A DNA stretch of 64,000 nucleotides from Parabacteroides sp. AM08-6 (GTDB lineage Bacteria > Bacteroidota > Bacteroidia > Bacteroidales > Tannerellaceae). The stretch covers positions 52,327 through 116,326 of the forward strand of contig NZ_QRMP01000006.1 of assembly GCF_003473295.1 (NCBI RefSeq), given 5' to 3'. Of the stretch, positions 36,598-47,200 are shown one piece after another. A program made the translations under genes and the position numbers. How positions within the stretch are numbered: position 1 is the first letter of the stretch; each line of letters starts with the position of its first letter. Under the pieces are notes generated by a model. The model worked only from the letters and a program-made list of their open reading frames with translations. It made no database searches and was not told where the DNA came from.

Positions 36598-37683
36598 TCA
36601 CAACAATTCCACGAATTTGTCGAAGATAAACTCCGTATCCGTAGGACCGCTACAGGCTTCGGGATGGAACTGGGAAGAAAAGAATGGTTTCGTTTTATGC
36701 TTGATACCTTCATTCGTCCCGTCATTCATATTGATAAAGAGTGGCTCCCAGTCTGTACCCAATGTATCATTATCCACTGCGTAACCGTGATTCTGAGAAG
36801 TAACAAAACACTTCTCCGTCCCCACCATACGCACCGGTTGGTTGTGGCTGCGATGGCCATATTTCAGTTTAAAGATAGATGCGCCTCCGGCTTTGGCAAG
36901 CAACTGATTTCCCATGCAAATACCGCAGATAGGTTTGTCTCCGGCAAGTGCCTTACGAATATTCTGTACGGCAGCATCGCAAGTATCCGGGTCGCCGGGA
37001 CCGTTACTGATGAAAAGACCATCGTAGTCCAATTGATTGAAATCATAGTTCCAAGGGACGCGGACAACCGTGACTTCCCTTTTCAGCAGACAGCGGATAA
37101 TGTTATGCTTCACACCACAGTCCACCAATACGACCCGCTTCCTGCCTGCACCTTCGCCATATGTGATAACCTCCTTGCAAGATACTTTGTCAACATAATT
37201 CACGTCTCCATACTGACCGAAATCCATCACATCCGTATCACCTTCGCCGATAATGATTTTCCCCATCATTACTCCGTGCTCACGCAGCTTTTTCGTCAAC
37301 GCACGAGTATCGATACCGTAGATACCGGGGATACCTTCGTTTTTCAGCCAGTCGCCAAGGCTTTCCGTCGCGTTCCAATGGCTATACTCATGGCTATAGT
37401 CGCTCACGATAATCGCATCCGCATGTATCTTTTCGCTTTCCATGAAGGTAGCTATTCCCTCGGCATCGAATGTGCGGGGAGGCACGCCGTAGTTGCCTAC
37501 CAACGGATAGGTCAGAACCATCAACTGGCCGGCATAGGAAGGGTCGGTCAGGCTTTCCGGATAGCCGGTCATGGCTGTATTGAACACTACTTCACCGGTT
37601 ACATCCCTCTCGCAGCCGAAAGAAAGGCCGCGGAAGACTGTTCCGTCATCTAAGACTAATGTTGCTGTCTTTTCTGTTTGCAT
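36598..37683 (-). CDS. carA: carbamoyl-phosphate synthase small subunit
   Basis: CarA hydrolyses glutamine and passes ammonia to CarB. I start at ATG 37683 (MQTEKTATLVLDDGTVFRGL), giving 361 residues; the longer frame reads through tandem heptamer repeats. The class I amidotransferase Cys is in CGICMGNQ near residue 253, with the His and Glu in QFHPEACSGP near the end. The order purF-carA-carB on one strand suggests joint expression of purine and pyrimidine steps. Confidence 0.95.
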   Translation of the reverse strand: MQTEKTATLVLDDGTVFRGLSFGCERDVTGEVVFNTAMTGYPESLTDPSYAGQLMVLTYPLVGNYGVPPRTFDAEGIATFMESEKIHADAIIVSDYSHEYSHWNATESLGDWLKNEGIPGIYGIDTRALTKKLREHGVMMGKIIIGEGDTDVMDFGQYGDVNYVDKVSCKEVITYGEGAGRKRVVLVDCGVKHNIIRCLLKREVTVVRVPWNYDFNQLDYDGLFISNGPGDPDTCDAAVQNIRKALAGDKPICGICMGNQLLAKAGGASIFKLKYGHRSHNQPVRMVGTEKCFVTSQNHGYAVDNDTLGTDWEPLFINMNDGTNEGIKHKTKPFFSSQFHPEACSGPTDTEFIFDKFVELL

Positions 37684-37689
37684 ATTTAT

Positions 37690-37786
37690 TTTAGTAGTTG
37701 GTAGTTGGTAGTTGGTAGCCAGTAGCCGGAGGTGACAATCGGATATATCGCTTGCCGCCAACTAACTACTTGCTACTAATTTCCAA
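37690..37786. repeat. tandem TAGTTGG heptamers with a complementary partner
   Basis: TAGTTGG is repeated three times in a row near 37693-37715 and followed by two degenerate copies. Complementary CCAACTA-type sequence lies at 37757-37792, so the purF-carA spacer can form a hairpin. It lies in the presumed leader of carA. Confidence 0.5.
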
Positions 37787-39673
37787 CTACTTATTCATAA
37801 ATTCTTCTTCTACATAATGGATGAATGCCTCGTTTACCATCCGTGCCCCACCCGGTGTCGGATAATCGCCGGAGAAGTACCAGTCGCCCGGATGATTCGG
37901 ACAAGAGGCATGCAAGCCCTCAAGCGTCTGATAAACAATTTCCACCTTGGCACGTGTACCAACCGGCGTAAGCAATTCCGCCATTTTGTCTGAGATTTCC
38001 TCATCCGTGAAGGGAGCATAAATCTCCTTTACGTAATTGACTATTTCCTCGCTTTTCTTGGCTTGTTGTTTCTTTGCTTTGCGATAAGCATCCAGCAGGA
38101 TATCTTCTCTCCCCCTGTCTTTCAGTAAAGCGACAGCAGCCTTAAAGGCAATAAATTCATTCATTCGCGACATATCGATACCGTAATAATCCGGATAACG
38201 TACTTGCGGAGAAGATGAAACGATTACTATCTTCTTCGGATGCAGGCGGTCCAGAATACCGATGATACTTTGCCGGAGCGTCGTACCCCTCACAATACTG
38301 TCGTCTATCACCACCAGATTGTCCGCATCAGGCACGATACTGCCATAAGTAATATCGTACACGTGGGCGGCCAAGTCGTTACGGCTATTTCCTTCGGCGA
38401 TAAAGGTACGCAATTTTATATCTTTTATGGCAACTTTCTCACAACGAACACGCATGGAAAGTATTTGTTCCAACTCGTCTTCCTGAAGCAGATGATTGCG
38501 GTCGGCAATCCACTCCTTTTTAAGCTTATTCAAATATTCGTTCAATCCCTCCTGCATACCGAAATAAGCAACCTCCGCTGTGTTGGGAATGAAAGAGAAA
38601 ACGGTGTGATTCAAATCGTTTTCCACAGCTTTCAGTATGGCTGGAACCAAATTTTTGCCGAGACGCTTCCGTTCCTTATAAATATCGATATCGCTACCTC
38701 GGGAAAAATAAATACGTTCGAACGAGCAGGCTTTATTCTCTTTCGGCTCTATAATTTGCGAAGCACGGAATTCGCCTGCCTTACTGATGAAAATGGCCTG
38801 CCCGGGGTCCAGTTCCCGGATGTCTTCGGCCTGCACATTCATAGCTGTCTGGATGACAGGACGCTCGGAAGCCAAGATAAGGATTTCATCGTCGACATAA
38901 TAGAATGCCGGCCGAATTCCCCATGGGTCACGAACGCTGAACGACTCTCCGCTTCCGGTCAATCCGCAAATCACATACCCCCCATCCCATGAGGGAGCAC
39001 AACGTTTCAGGACATTCGATAAATCCACGTTCGCTTCGATTGCGTGCGTGATGTCCATCCCCCTCAGTCCTTCTCCTTCGAATTTCTGATAGAGGCGTTC
39101 CACTTCACGGTCCAGGCGATGTCCCATCTGTTCGAGCATGATATACGTATCGGCATACTTACGCGGATGTTGACCGATTGTCGTTATTTCTTCGAAAATA
39201 TCATTTACATTAGTGAGGTTGAAATTACCGCAAAGAGCGAGGTTCTTTGCTCTCCAGTTGTTGCGGCGTAAAAAAGGATGGATATAGGAAATACCGGATT
39301 TTCCGGTCGTACTGTAACGCAGGTGGCCCATATAAAGCTCTCCGGCAAAAGGAAGATTTGTTTTAGCAAATAACGGATTGTTTAATTTTCCGGGTGGCAA
39401 ATCTTTGTAATGTTGATGAACGGCATCGAATATTTCGGTAATAGCTCCTGTTCCCATGGCTCGCTCCCGAAACATGTATTCTTCGCCGGGGTTGGCTTCT
39501 AACTTTACGCAGGCTAAACCAGCTCCTTCCTGTCCACGGTTATGCTGCTTTTCCATCAACAAATAGAGCTTATTGAGGCCATACATCCAGGTACCATACT
39601 TCTGATGATAATATTCCAAAGGTTTTAGTAACCGGACCATGGCGACTCCACACTCGTGTTTAAGTACTTCCAT
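37787..39673 (-). CDS. purF: amidophosphoribosyltransferase, long Bacteroidetes form
   Basis: PurF starts purine synthesis from PRPP and glutamine. The N-terminal nucleophile amidotransferase has its Cys at residue 8 (HECGVAMV), after a short propeptide. The PRPP-binding loop VVIDDSIVRGTTLRQSI is near residue 450. At 628 residues it is longer than the classic form of about 500, with extra segments in the first domain (RERAMGTGAITEIFDAVHQH) and at the C-terminus. A second, standard purF elsewhere in the genome is possible. Confidence 0.85.
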   Translation of the reverse strand: MEVLKHECGVAMVRLLKPLEYYHQKYGTWMYGLNKLYLLMEKQHNRGQEGAGLACVKLEANPGEEYMFRERAMGTGAITEIFDAVHQHYKDLPPGKLNNPLFAKTNLPFAGELYMGHLRYSTTGKSGISYIHPFLRRNNWRAKNLALCGNFNLTNVNDIFEEITTIGQHPRKYADTYIMLEQMGHRLDREVERLYQKFEGEGLRGMDITHAIEANVDLSNVLKRCAPSWDGGYVICGLTGSGESFSVRDPWGIRPAFYYVDDEILILASERPVIQTAMNVQAEDIRELDPGQAIFISKAGEFRASQIIEPKENKACSFERIYFSRGSDIDIYKERKRLGKNLVPAILKAVENDLNHTVFSFIPNTAEVAYFGMQEGLNEYLNKLKKEWIADRNHLLQEDELEQILSMRVRCEKVAIKDIKLRTFIAEGNSRNDLAAHVYDITYGSIVPDADNLVVIDDSIVRGTTLRQSIIGILDRLHPKKIVIVSSSPQVRYPDYYGIDMSRMNEFIAFKAAVALLKDRGREDILLDAYRKAKKQQAKKSEEIVNYVKEIYAPFTDEEISDKMAELLTPVGTRAKVEIVYQTLEGLHASCPNHPGDWYFSGDYPTPGGARMVNEAFIHYVEEEFMNK

Positions 39674-39700
39674 TTGGTTCTATCTTGTTTATTTCGCCTG

Positions 39701-39708
39701 CAAAGATA
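39701..39708 (-). promoter_or_regulatory. -7 box of the purF promoter
   Basis: TATCTTTG on the minus strand, 27 nt upstream of the purF ATG, matches TAnnTTTG exactly. Confidence 0.55.
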
Positions 39709-39720
39709 CTTAGATTATAT

Positions 39721-40081
39721 TACATATTGTTCAAACAAACGCAATATATTTGACATATTAATAGAAATAATGATTTTATCTGGCATTTAGTTAAAATAAT
39801 TTATAAAACCATATTGTTTCGACAACCTTGTCAATTAAGAGGAAAACTCCTCCAATTACATAAAAATCATAAGCTAAAGACACCTCAAAGTACGAATATT
39901 TAAAGATTATTATTAACTTGCACCGCAAAACACATAAAAATTTGACACGTTGAGCTTTGGATGAAAAAGAGTGAACTTGGACTGGTTGGTTGCCATAGAC
40001 AGGATGAACAAATTGGGGGTAAATCCGTGTCATTTTAAAGTAGGAGGCCATACTACTCTCCTACTAAAATAAGTTTAAATT
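39721..40081. other. gap between purF and the kinase gene, no clear gene
   Basis: The stretch is AT-rich on the purF side. A plus-strand frame of 36 codons (39965-40073; it contains WLVAIDRMNKLGVNPCHFKV) reads like the end of a protein but has no start and no recognised family. It may be a remnant or chance. Confidence 0.3.
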
Positions 40082-42058
40082 ATGAAACGCTCTATTTTTA
40101 TATTTTGCTGGTCATTTATATTGGCCCTTTTTCCCTTCAAAAAGGGAGAATCTGCATCTTTTGTGGATAGTTTACGGATGGAAATCAAAAACTTACCGGA
40201 TAGCAGCAAATTAATCCGACTGAATGAACTACTCCATAATAATGTCAGCAACAACACATACAAAATATATGCGGATTTATTATTGGAAGAAGCGGAAAAG
40301 CAAAAAAACGACCACTACAAAGGAAATGCTTACTTTTCCCTTATGCGTTATTATTATGCTAAGAATCCAGATAGCTTACGGTTTTATCTGAAACTAGCCG
40401 AACCGATATATCTCGCAGAAAAGCGTATAGAAGAGCTATGTAGAGTTAAAGGATGGAATATTTATTCTTTGGTAAACGAAGGAACCCATGACCAAGTTAT
40501 TGCAGAAATAGAAAGTTTGAAAGAATTAGCTATGCGTTTTAATTACCCAGAAGGTGTCGACATGGCTAACCAGACTTTAGCCAACTTTTATTTTAATATA
40601 GGTTTAAAAAATGAAGGCATAAATATATGCCGCGAAATTTTACAAGGGATGGAAGAACGGGGAGCATCCCGTATACGTAGGGTTTACCTGCTAAAATTAC
40701 TGTTGAACAAAGATTTAAAACCGGAATACCTAACCAAGCTAGACACTTGCATAAACAACTGCGAAAAAGAAGGTATCACTCATTTAGGTGCAGAAAATCC
40801 TCTGTTTATGCTAAAATATTATCTTCATCACTACTCCGCACAATATTATATTGATAAAAGAGATCTCTCACTTGCATATTCCCATTTACAAAAACTTGAC
40901 GAATTGAAGAAATTATATCATATAAACCTAGAACAAGACATAACGGCATTCCTCTGGATGAATTATTATGTTTTGGATGGGAAATATGAAAAAGCGCTTA
41001 ATATCGCGAATGACCTGGAACAAAAGCTACTGGACAAAAAACGTTATAAAGATTGGATTTCCGTAAAGGACATCAAAGCCGACATCTACTACAAAATAGG
41101 GAAAGGAATGGATGCCGCCAAGATTTACAGAGAAGTCGGGGCTATACGCGATTCAATTACTCAAGCCCAATATTACGAGGATTTAGCCAAACTTAGAATG
41201 CAACGAGAAGTAGACAAACTAGAGCTACAAAGTAAAAAGCTGGAATTAAAAGCTGAAAAATCAGGCATTAGGGCATTGATTTTCGGCGGAGGCGCCTTTG
41301 TGCTACTATTACTCTGTGGAGCTTTGGGACTGTTCGCATATTCCCGTCACCGTTATGGAGTACGTTTGAAAATCGCAAAAGAGAAGGCAGAAGATGCAGA
41401 CCGGTTAAAATCCGCGTTTCTGGCTAATATGAACCATGAAATTCGTACGCCATTAAATGCTATAGTCGGTTTTTCCCAAGTTATTGCCGAGGAAGAAGAT
41501 ATAAATGCCCGTCGGGAATTTGCCAAGATTATACACAACAACAACAATTTGTTACAACGCCTAATAGAAGATGTATTGGACATCTCTAAAATAGAATCGA
41601 ATACACTTACATTTGTATTTGACGATTTGGACCTACAAACATTAATGAATAATATTTACAGTACAATGTTATTACGAATGCCAGAAAACGTAGAGCTACG
41701 ATTGGATGATTGTCCCCGCTATACATTCCATACAGACCGAAACCGATTGACACAAGTACTGACAAACCTACTGACAAATGCCATCAAACATACCAATGAA
41801 GGTTCTATTTGTTTTGGTTATCGAATAAACACCCATGAAATCTGTTTTTATGTAACAGATACCGGCGAAGGCATAGCGGAGGACCAAATGGAACGTGTAT
41901 TCGACCGTTTTGTCAAGTTAACAGAATGGACTACAGGGGTCGGTTTGGGGTTAGCAATCTCTAAAGCTTTAGTATCCAAACTTGGAGGTCGTATAGAATT
42001 ATTTTCCAAATTAGGGAAAGGTTCCACTTTTAATGTGATTTTTCCTATATCAAAATAA
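40082..42058 (+). CDS. sensor histidine kinase with periplasmic TPR-like domain
   Basis: The 658 residues have a signal or anchor, a long helical TPR-like sensor of about 370 residues, one membrane helix (about residues 395-420), the H-box MNHEIRTPLNA near residue 450 and an ATPase domain with N-, G1- and G2-box features (LLTNAIKHTNEG, DTGEGI, GVGLGLAISK). It has no receiver domain and no response regulator beside it, so it is an orphan kinase. It converges on the second SusC/SusD locus, across a hairpin at 42095-42123. Confidence 0.88.
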   Translation: MKRSIFIFCWSFILALFPFKKGESASFVDSLRMEIKNLPDSSKLIRLNELLHNNVSNNTYKIYADLLLEEAEKQKNDHYKGNAYFSLMRYYYAKNPDSLRFYLKLAEPIYLAEKRIEELCRVKGWNIYSLVNEGTHDQVIAEIESLKELAMRFNYPEGVDMANQTLANFYFNIGLKNEGINICREILQGMEERGASRIRRVYLLKLLLNKDLKPEYLTKLDTCINNCEKEGITHLGAENPLFMLKYYLHHYSAQYYIDKRDLSLAYSHLQKLDELKKLYHINLEQDITAFLWMNYYVLDGKYEKALNIANDLEQKLLDKKRYKDWISVKDIKADIYYKIGKGMDAAKIYREVGAIRDSITQAQYYEDLAKLRMQREVDKLELQSKKLELKAEKSGIRALIFGGGAFVLLLLCGALGLFAYSRHRYGVRLKIAKEKAEDADRLKSAFLANMNHEIRTPLNAIVGFSQVIAEEEDINARREFAKIIHNNNNLLQRLIEDVLDISKIESNTLTFVFDDLDLQTLMNNIYSTMLLRMPENVELRLDDCPRYTFHTDRNRLTQVLTNLLTNAIKHTNEGSICFGYRINTHEICFYVTDTGEGIAEDQMERVFDRFVKLTEWTTGVGLGLAISKALVSKLGGRIELFSKLGKGSTFNVIFPISK

Positions 42059-42094
42059 TGAAATACGAACAAGATTGAAACTGAGATTAAAAGA

Positions 42095-42123
42095 AATGAG
42101 CCCGGTATTCCACCGAGCTCATT
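42095..42123. terminator. hairpin between convergent genes
   Basis: A 12-bp stem with one mismatch (42095-42106 with 42112-42123) lies between the kinase gene and susD. There is no strong T run, so termination is likely but not certain. Confidence 0.5.
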
Positions 42124-42239
42124 ATAAAAATAGATAACATCTAATTTAATATCCAACTATATGAGGGAATAGTTCAGAAAAAATACATACCCTCAACAAT
42201 CTTCCATTAAAAAATTAAACAATCTGTGATTATACATCC

Positions 42240-44195
42240 TTATTCTTCATCCCAGAAAGGAGCCTGAACCAAAGTAGGATCTGTATCCACCTGTCCTTGA
42301 TGAATAGGCATCCAGTAATTTCTTCTGACATAGACACGATCCAAATATTTTGTCCGCTTAAAGAACGCGTTTTGATTATTCGGGTCACAACTATATTCAG
42401 TACCATAGAAATTCATACCATAATCCGGACCATTCAAGTCCTTATCAGCCTGCAACCAACGGCGAAGGTCGTTATAACGAATACCTTCCGTACATAATTC
42501 CAGACGACGTTCTTTATGAATCAATTCACGCATTTCACTCTGAGAAGTCGGAGCTGGCAGTCTCTGGAAACCATTACCATCCACTCCTGTTCCAAATTCA
42601 GGAATACCTGCTCTGTAACGAATCTTATTCAAGTTTTCAAGGATTGCCTTATTTCCCGGATCATATTCGTTCAACGCTTCCGCATAACTCAAATAAGCTT
42701 CTGCCATACGGAAAAGAATACCCGGACGATACGGATGGACACCTGTACGAGGTTCATAATCTAAAGAGATACGCTTACGGTTCAAATAACCATTCTGCGG
42801 AGCATCATGTCCGGGACCGCCATCAGGATGACCATACATGAAATCGGTATTGGAAGTATGTGTTTTGAACCATTGTCCATTCCAACATACAGTCAGGTAG
42901 AAACGAGGTTCACGATTACAATACATCAAATACGTATTCGGCTGGGTAATCATCCATTTACCCTCGGATTTCAACTCTGCATCCGGAAAACCGCTCATCA
43001 AATACCAACTGGTTTTACGATATTCAGCCTCTGTAGAGAAGCCATCTTCGCGATAACCGGATTCCGGATTGATAATCGGACTTCCATCAGAATTATATCC
43101 CAATATCGGAGCTTTACCATTTGCCATATAAAATGCATCAACCAAATCCTGAGTTACCCCGAAACCTCCATTACCGTTCTTTCCGTGCGGAGTTGCATGT
43201 TGTTCATATTCTCCATAATTACAGTTACCAGAACGTAACCACAGCACTTCAACATTCCCTTCGTTTACTTTCTGCATCGTTGCACCATAGCATGACATGA
43301 ACGGGTCGAGAGAACCATCTGAATTATACTTATAATATAATCCATGACCAGCAGCCTCAGCGGCATCAATCAACTCTTTGAAAGCATCAGCGGCTCGTTT
43401 CCATTTTGATTCGTCATAAGTCGGATTAAAGCGCAACTGACCGTCATTATTCTTATAATTGGCATACCAAGTATTCCCATTTACCAATGGACTGGCCGCG
43501 AACAATAACATACGGGCACGTAAAGCTAACGCAGCAATAGAAGTTGCACGTCCCACATAAGTATTTTCCCATTTGGCTGGAAGAGTTTTTGACAACTGAG
43601 TGAATTGTTCGTTGCACCAATCAACCATAAATTCGAAAGTTGGTTGTCCTACCTGAGTTTCAGACAACGGAGCATTCGGATCCAGTGCCTGATCATAGAA
43701 AGGAACGGCACCATAAGTTTCCGTCATCAACCAATAAAAGTATGCAATCAAGAAACGACACTCGTCTTTCATTGTTTCAACCTGCGCCTCTGTAACTCCT
43801 TGACTCGGTAAAGGATGCACATTGTTAATGAATAAGAAAGCTGAACGAATTCTCTGAGAAAGCGTCCAATAGCTACCATTCCAACTGGAATTAGTAAACC
43901 ATTGTCCTATTCGCCATTGCAGAGGCGTACCACCCCACCAAGGCGCCCATCCTTGAGAAGGAGTCATATCCTTTGCCAATATTTCCCAACCAATATCACG
44001 AGTTAGGCCCCAATACGGATCAGGAATACCATTGTAAACACCCTGCAACCAGTCTTCCGTACGAGTCTTATCATTGAAAACCATCTCCATTGTCAGGATA
44101 TCATCCGGAGCATTGTCCACAAAATCCGCACATCCATTCAACGCCAAGCACAAGGCTGACAAACCAATATATTTATATAAATTTACTTTTTTCAT
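42240..44195 (-). CDS. SusD/RagB-family surface lipoprotein
   Basis: The 651 residues start with a lipoprotein signal (LSALCLALNGCADFVD) and show the SusD body (MKDECRFLIAYFYWLMTETY and LIHKERRLELCTEGIRYNDL, then RRWLQA). It is 12 nt after the second susC gene and last in the ECF-regulated locus. Its sequence differs clearly from the SusD at 26581, so the substrates may differ. Confidence 0.92.
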   Translation of the reverse strand: MKKVNLYKYIGLSALCLALNGCADFVDNAPDDILTMEMVFNDKTRTEDWLQGVYNGIPDPYWGLTRDIGWEILAKDMTPSQGWAPWWGGTPLQWRIGQWFTNSSWNGSYWTLSQRIRSAFLFINNVHPLPSQGVTEAQVETMKDECRFLIAYFYWLMTETYGAVPFYDQALDPNAPLSETQVGQPTFEFMVDWCNEQFTQLSKTLPAKWENTYVGRATSIAALALRARMLLFAASPLVNGNTWYANYKNNDGQLRFNPTYDESKWKRAADAFKELIDAAEAAGHGLYYKYNSDGSLDPFMSCYGATMQKVNEGNVEVLWLRSGNCNYGEYEQHATPHGKNGNGGFGVTQDLVDAFYMANGKAPILGYNSDGSPIINPESGYREDGFSTEAEYRKTSWYLMSGFPDAELKSEGKWMITQPNTYLMYCNREPRFYLTVCWNGQWFKTHTSNTDFMYGHPDGGPGHDAPQNGYLNRKRISLDYEPRTGVHPYRPGILFRMAEAYLSYAEALNEYDPGNKAILENLNKIRYRAGIPEFGTGVDGNGFQRLPAPTSQSEMRELIHKERRLELCTEGIRYNDLRRWLQADKDLNGPDYGMNFYGTEYSCDPNNQNAFFKRTKYLDRVYVRRNYWMPIHQGQVDTDPTLVQAPFWDEE

Positions 44196-44207
44196 ATATT
44201 CCTATTT

Positions 44208-47200
44208 TTAGAAGTTAATATCCAAACCGACAGAGAAAGATTTCATAATTGGATATTTCGTACCTGTACCAGTATCGATTTCAGGATCCCATAATTTCCA
44301 ACCGGAGAAAGTCAGCAAGTTGCTGCCTTTTGCATACAAACGGAAATTTGAGAGACCGATTCGTTGCACCCATTCTTTCGGGAAAGAATAACCGACTTCC
44401 ACATCTTTCATACGAACCATACTCATATTGCGCAACCACCAAGTTGAATTACGCACGTTATTTTCGCTTTTTCCATATGTCAAACGTGGATAAAAAACAT
44501 CCTGACTGGGATTTTCCGGAGTCCAACGATCATTATAGTTAGTCAAAATATTACCCATAGCTCCCATTGTTTCACCCGGAGTAAAGTTGTTATAACAACC
44601 ACCCACAAAACGGAATGTTCGACCATTTCCCTGGAAGAATACATTAAAGTCTACATTTTTATATCTTAAGTTTCCACCGAAACCATATACAATCTGCGGA
44701 TCGTATGTACCTCCGATAGCAGCCTCATCCATCGTATTCACAACACCATCGCCATTTACATCCTTGTACCTGATATCACCAGGACGAACAGGACCGAATG
44801 CATGAGCTGGAATATCATCATTCAACACCATACGACCATCTTCCACTAAGAATTCACCATTGGCATCCTTCTTAAAATCAGCTTCTGTAAACAATCCTTC
44901 ATCAACCAAACCAAACAACTGGCTAACCGAATGTCCTGTCCGTTGACGGTTCGTACCCATTACACCAGGAGCTTCATCCTGTTCGATAATCTTGTTTACT
45001 GCATAAGTAAACGTACCACGGAAACCAGCATACCAATCTTTATTAATCTGTTTATTGTACACTAAAGACAAGTCAATACCTTGGTTGTCCACCTTTCCGA
45101 AGTTAGCCCATGGGGTAGAGCGGAAACCGGCAGAAGATGGTATTGTATTACGTTGCATAAAGATATCATAACGATGTTCAAAGAAATAATCGATTTGGAA
45201 ATCCAATGCATTCCATAAACCCAATTCAAGACCGACATTGGTTTTAGATACCGTTTCCCAAGTCAGGTTAGGAATACCGAAATCACCTTCCCAACGACCT
45301 GCACGGCCATAGTTGTTACCATCTGCCCCCCAGCAATATCCATCTCCCTGGTTAATCGTTGTCTGAAAAGCAAAGCGACGACCACTCAATTGGTCATTAC
45401 CAACCAAACCGAACGAACCACGGACTTTAATCTTAGAGAACGTTTTTTTATACGGTTCCATAAACTTTTCTTCCGACAACAAATAACCGACAGCTATTGA
45501 AGGGAAGAAACCGAAACGATACCCCTTTGCAAAGTTCTCAGAGCCATTATAACCAAAGTTAAATTCACCAATATAACGACCGTCAAATGTATAAGAAGCA
45601 CGACCGGCAATACCCATACGGCGGAAAGGAACAATAGAACCATCCTGATAATCACGCTGATTATACAAGAACAAACCTTCCACATGATGTTTGCCGAATG
45701 TACGGTCATAGGAGATATTACCTTCCAGATAAGTTGCTTTGTTACCCCATTCTGTCTTACTTGATGTATCCAAAAAGTCTTGTCCGTCGTTTGCTACTGT
45801 CAAAATCAGATTACCATCATCATCTCTGGCAGTTGCCGGATTGTACAAAGTCGGAGTTCGCGACCTGACTATACCTGATCTTGAATAACGGTCAAAAGAG
45901 AAAATACCTTTGACTTTCAACCCCGGAGTTAAGAATTTCAAATCTTGCTCCAAAGCAAACATAGATTCTATTTTACTGCTGGAATAAGTAGAATACCCTT
46001 TTTCCGCAACCTGTACCCAAGGATTCACACGTTGGCGAACTACCGGATATTCACCGGTTGAATATACAGCCGGATGCACGAATGGAGGAGTTTCAAAAGC
46101 TGCACTAAACGCGTCGTCCGATGAAACGGTCATTCCATTTGTTTCCTGCAGATATCCACCGACACTAATAGTTGCTACCGTTGTCGGTGTTATGTTAATA
46201 TCGACATTCGAACGCAAGTTGAATTTATTCAGTCTTGTACTGGAATCCCAGCTATTACTCTTATCTCGTTCAAAAATACCCCGTTCACCATAATATGAAC
46301 CGACTAATGCATAACGCAAAATATTCGAACCACCATTGATAGTTATATCCGCACGTTGATTAGTTGAATAATCTTTTGTAATCAAATCCATCCAATCTAT
46401 ATTCGGATATAAATCCGGATCTGTTCCTTTAATATAATTATCAATTGTTTCCTGCGAATAAGGAGAATTATCACTTAACTCATTCAACAAAGTCAAATAT
46501 TCTCCTGAACCGATGTATTTAGGTAGTTTTGTCGGTTGCGTGAAGCTTTGTTCGTAATGAACATTCACGTTTGGCTTACCCAATTGACCACGTTTTGTTT
46601 TAATCAAGATAACACCGTTAGCACCACGTACACCATACACGGCAGAAGCGGAAGCATCCTTCAAAACAGAGAAAGACTCGATTTCTGCCGGGTTCAGGTC
46701 ATCTAACGTACGTTCAATGCCATCAACCAACACTAATGGACTTATTCCTGCACCCGTAAATGAAGAAATACCACGAATCCAGAAGTTCGAACCATCCGCT
46801 CCCGGTTCACCAGAACGCTGTACGGCAAGAATACCGGCAACTTGTCCTGCCAGATTATTACTAATGGCACGGGTTGTTCCCTGTTTCAAAACACTTGGTT
46901 CAATAGTTGTGATAGAACCAACGATAGAAGCTCTCTTTTGTGAGCCATAACCCACAACAACAACTTCGTTAAGACCGGTTGAAATTTCAGCCAAGTTAAC
47001 ATTGATATTAATCATGTTACCGACTCTTACCTCTTGGCTTTCAAAACCGATATAAGAAAATACCAATATCGAAGATCTTGAAGGTACATCCAAAAAGTAA
47101 TTACCATCAGCATCCGTTGTCGTACCTTGCTGCAAACCTTTAACCACTACGTTAACGCCGGGAAGTGGGCTTCCCTGCTGATCCAACACTGTACCATTAA

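Noticed and set aside
36595..37653. 352-codon open frame on the plus strand opposite carA
   Set aside because: It lies wholly antisense to a clear carA gene, has no recognisable domain and no promoter. It is a shadow frame.
39791..40051. 86-codon minus-strand frame upstream of the kinase gene
   Set aside because: No ribosome site, no recognised domain and odd composition. The opposite strand has an equally plausible short frame, so I left the region as non-coding.
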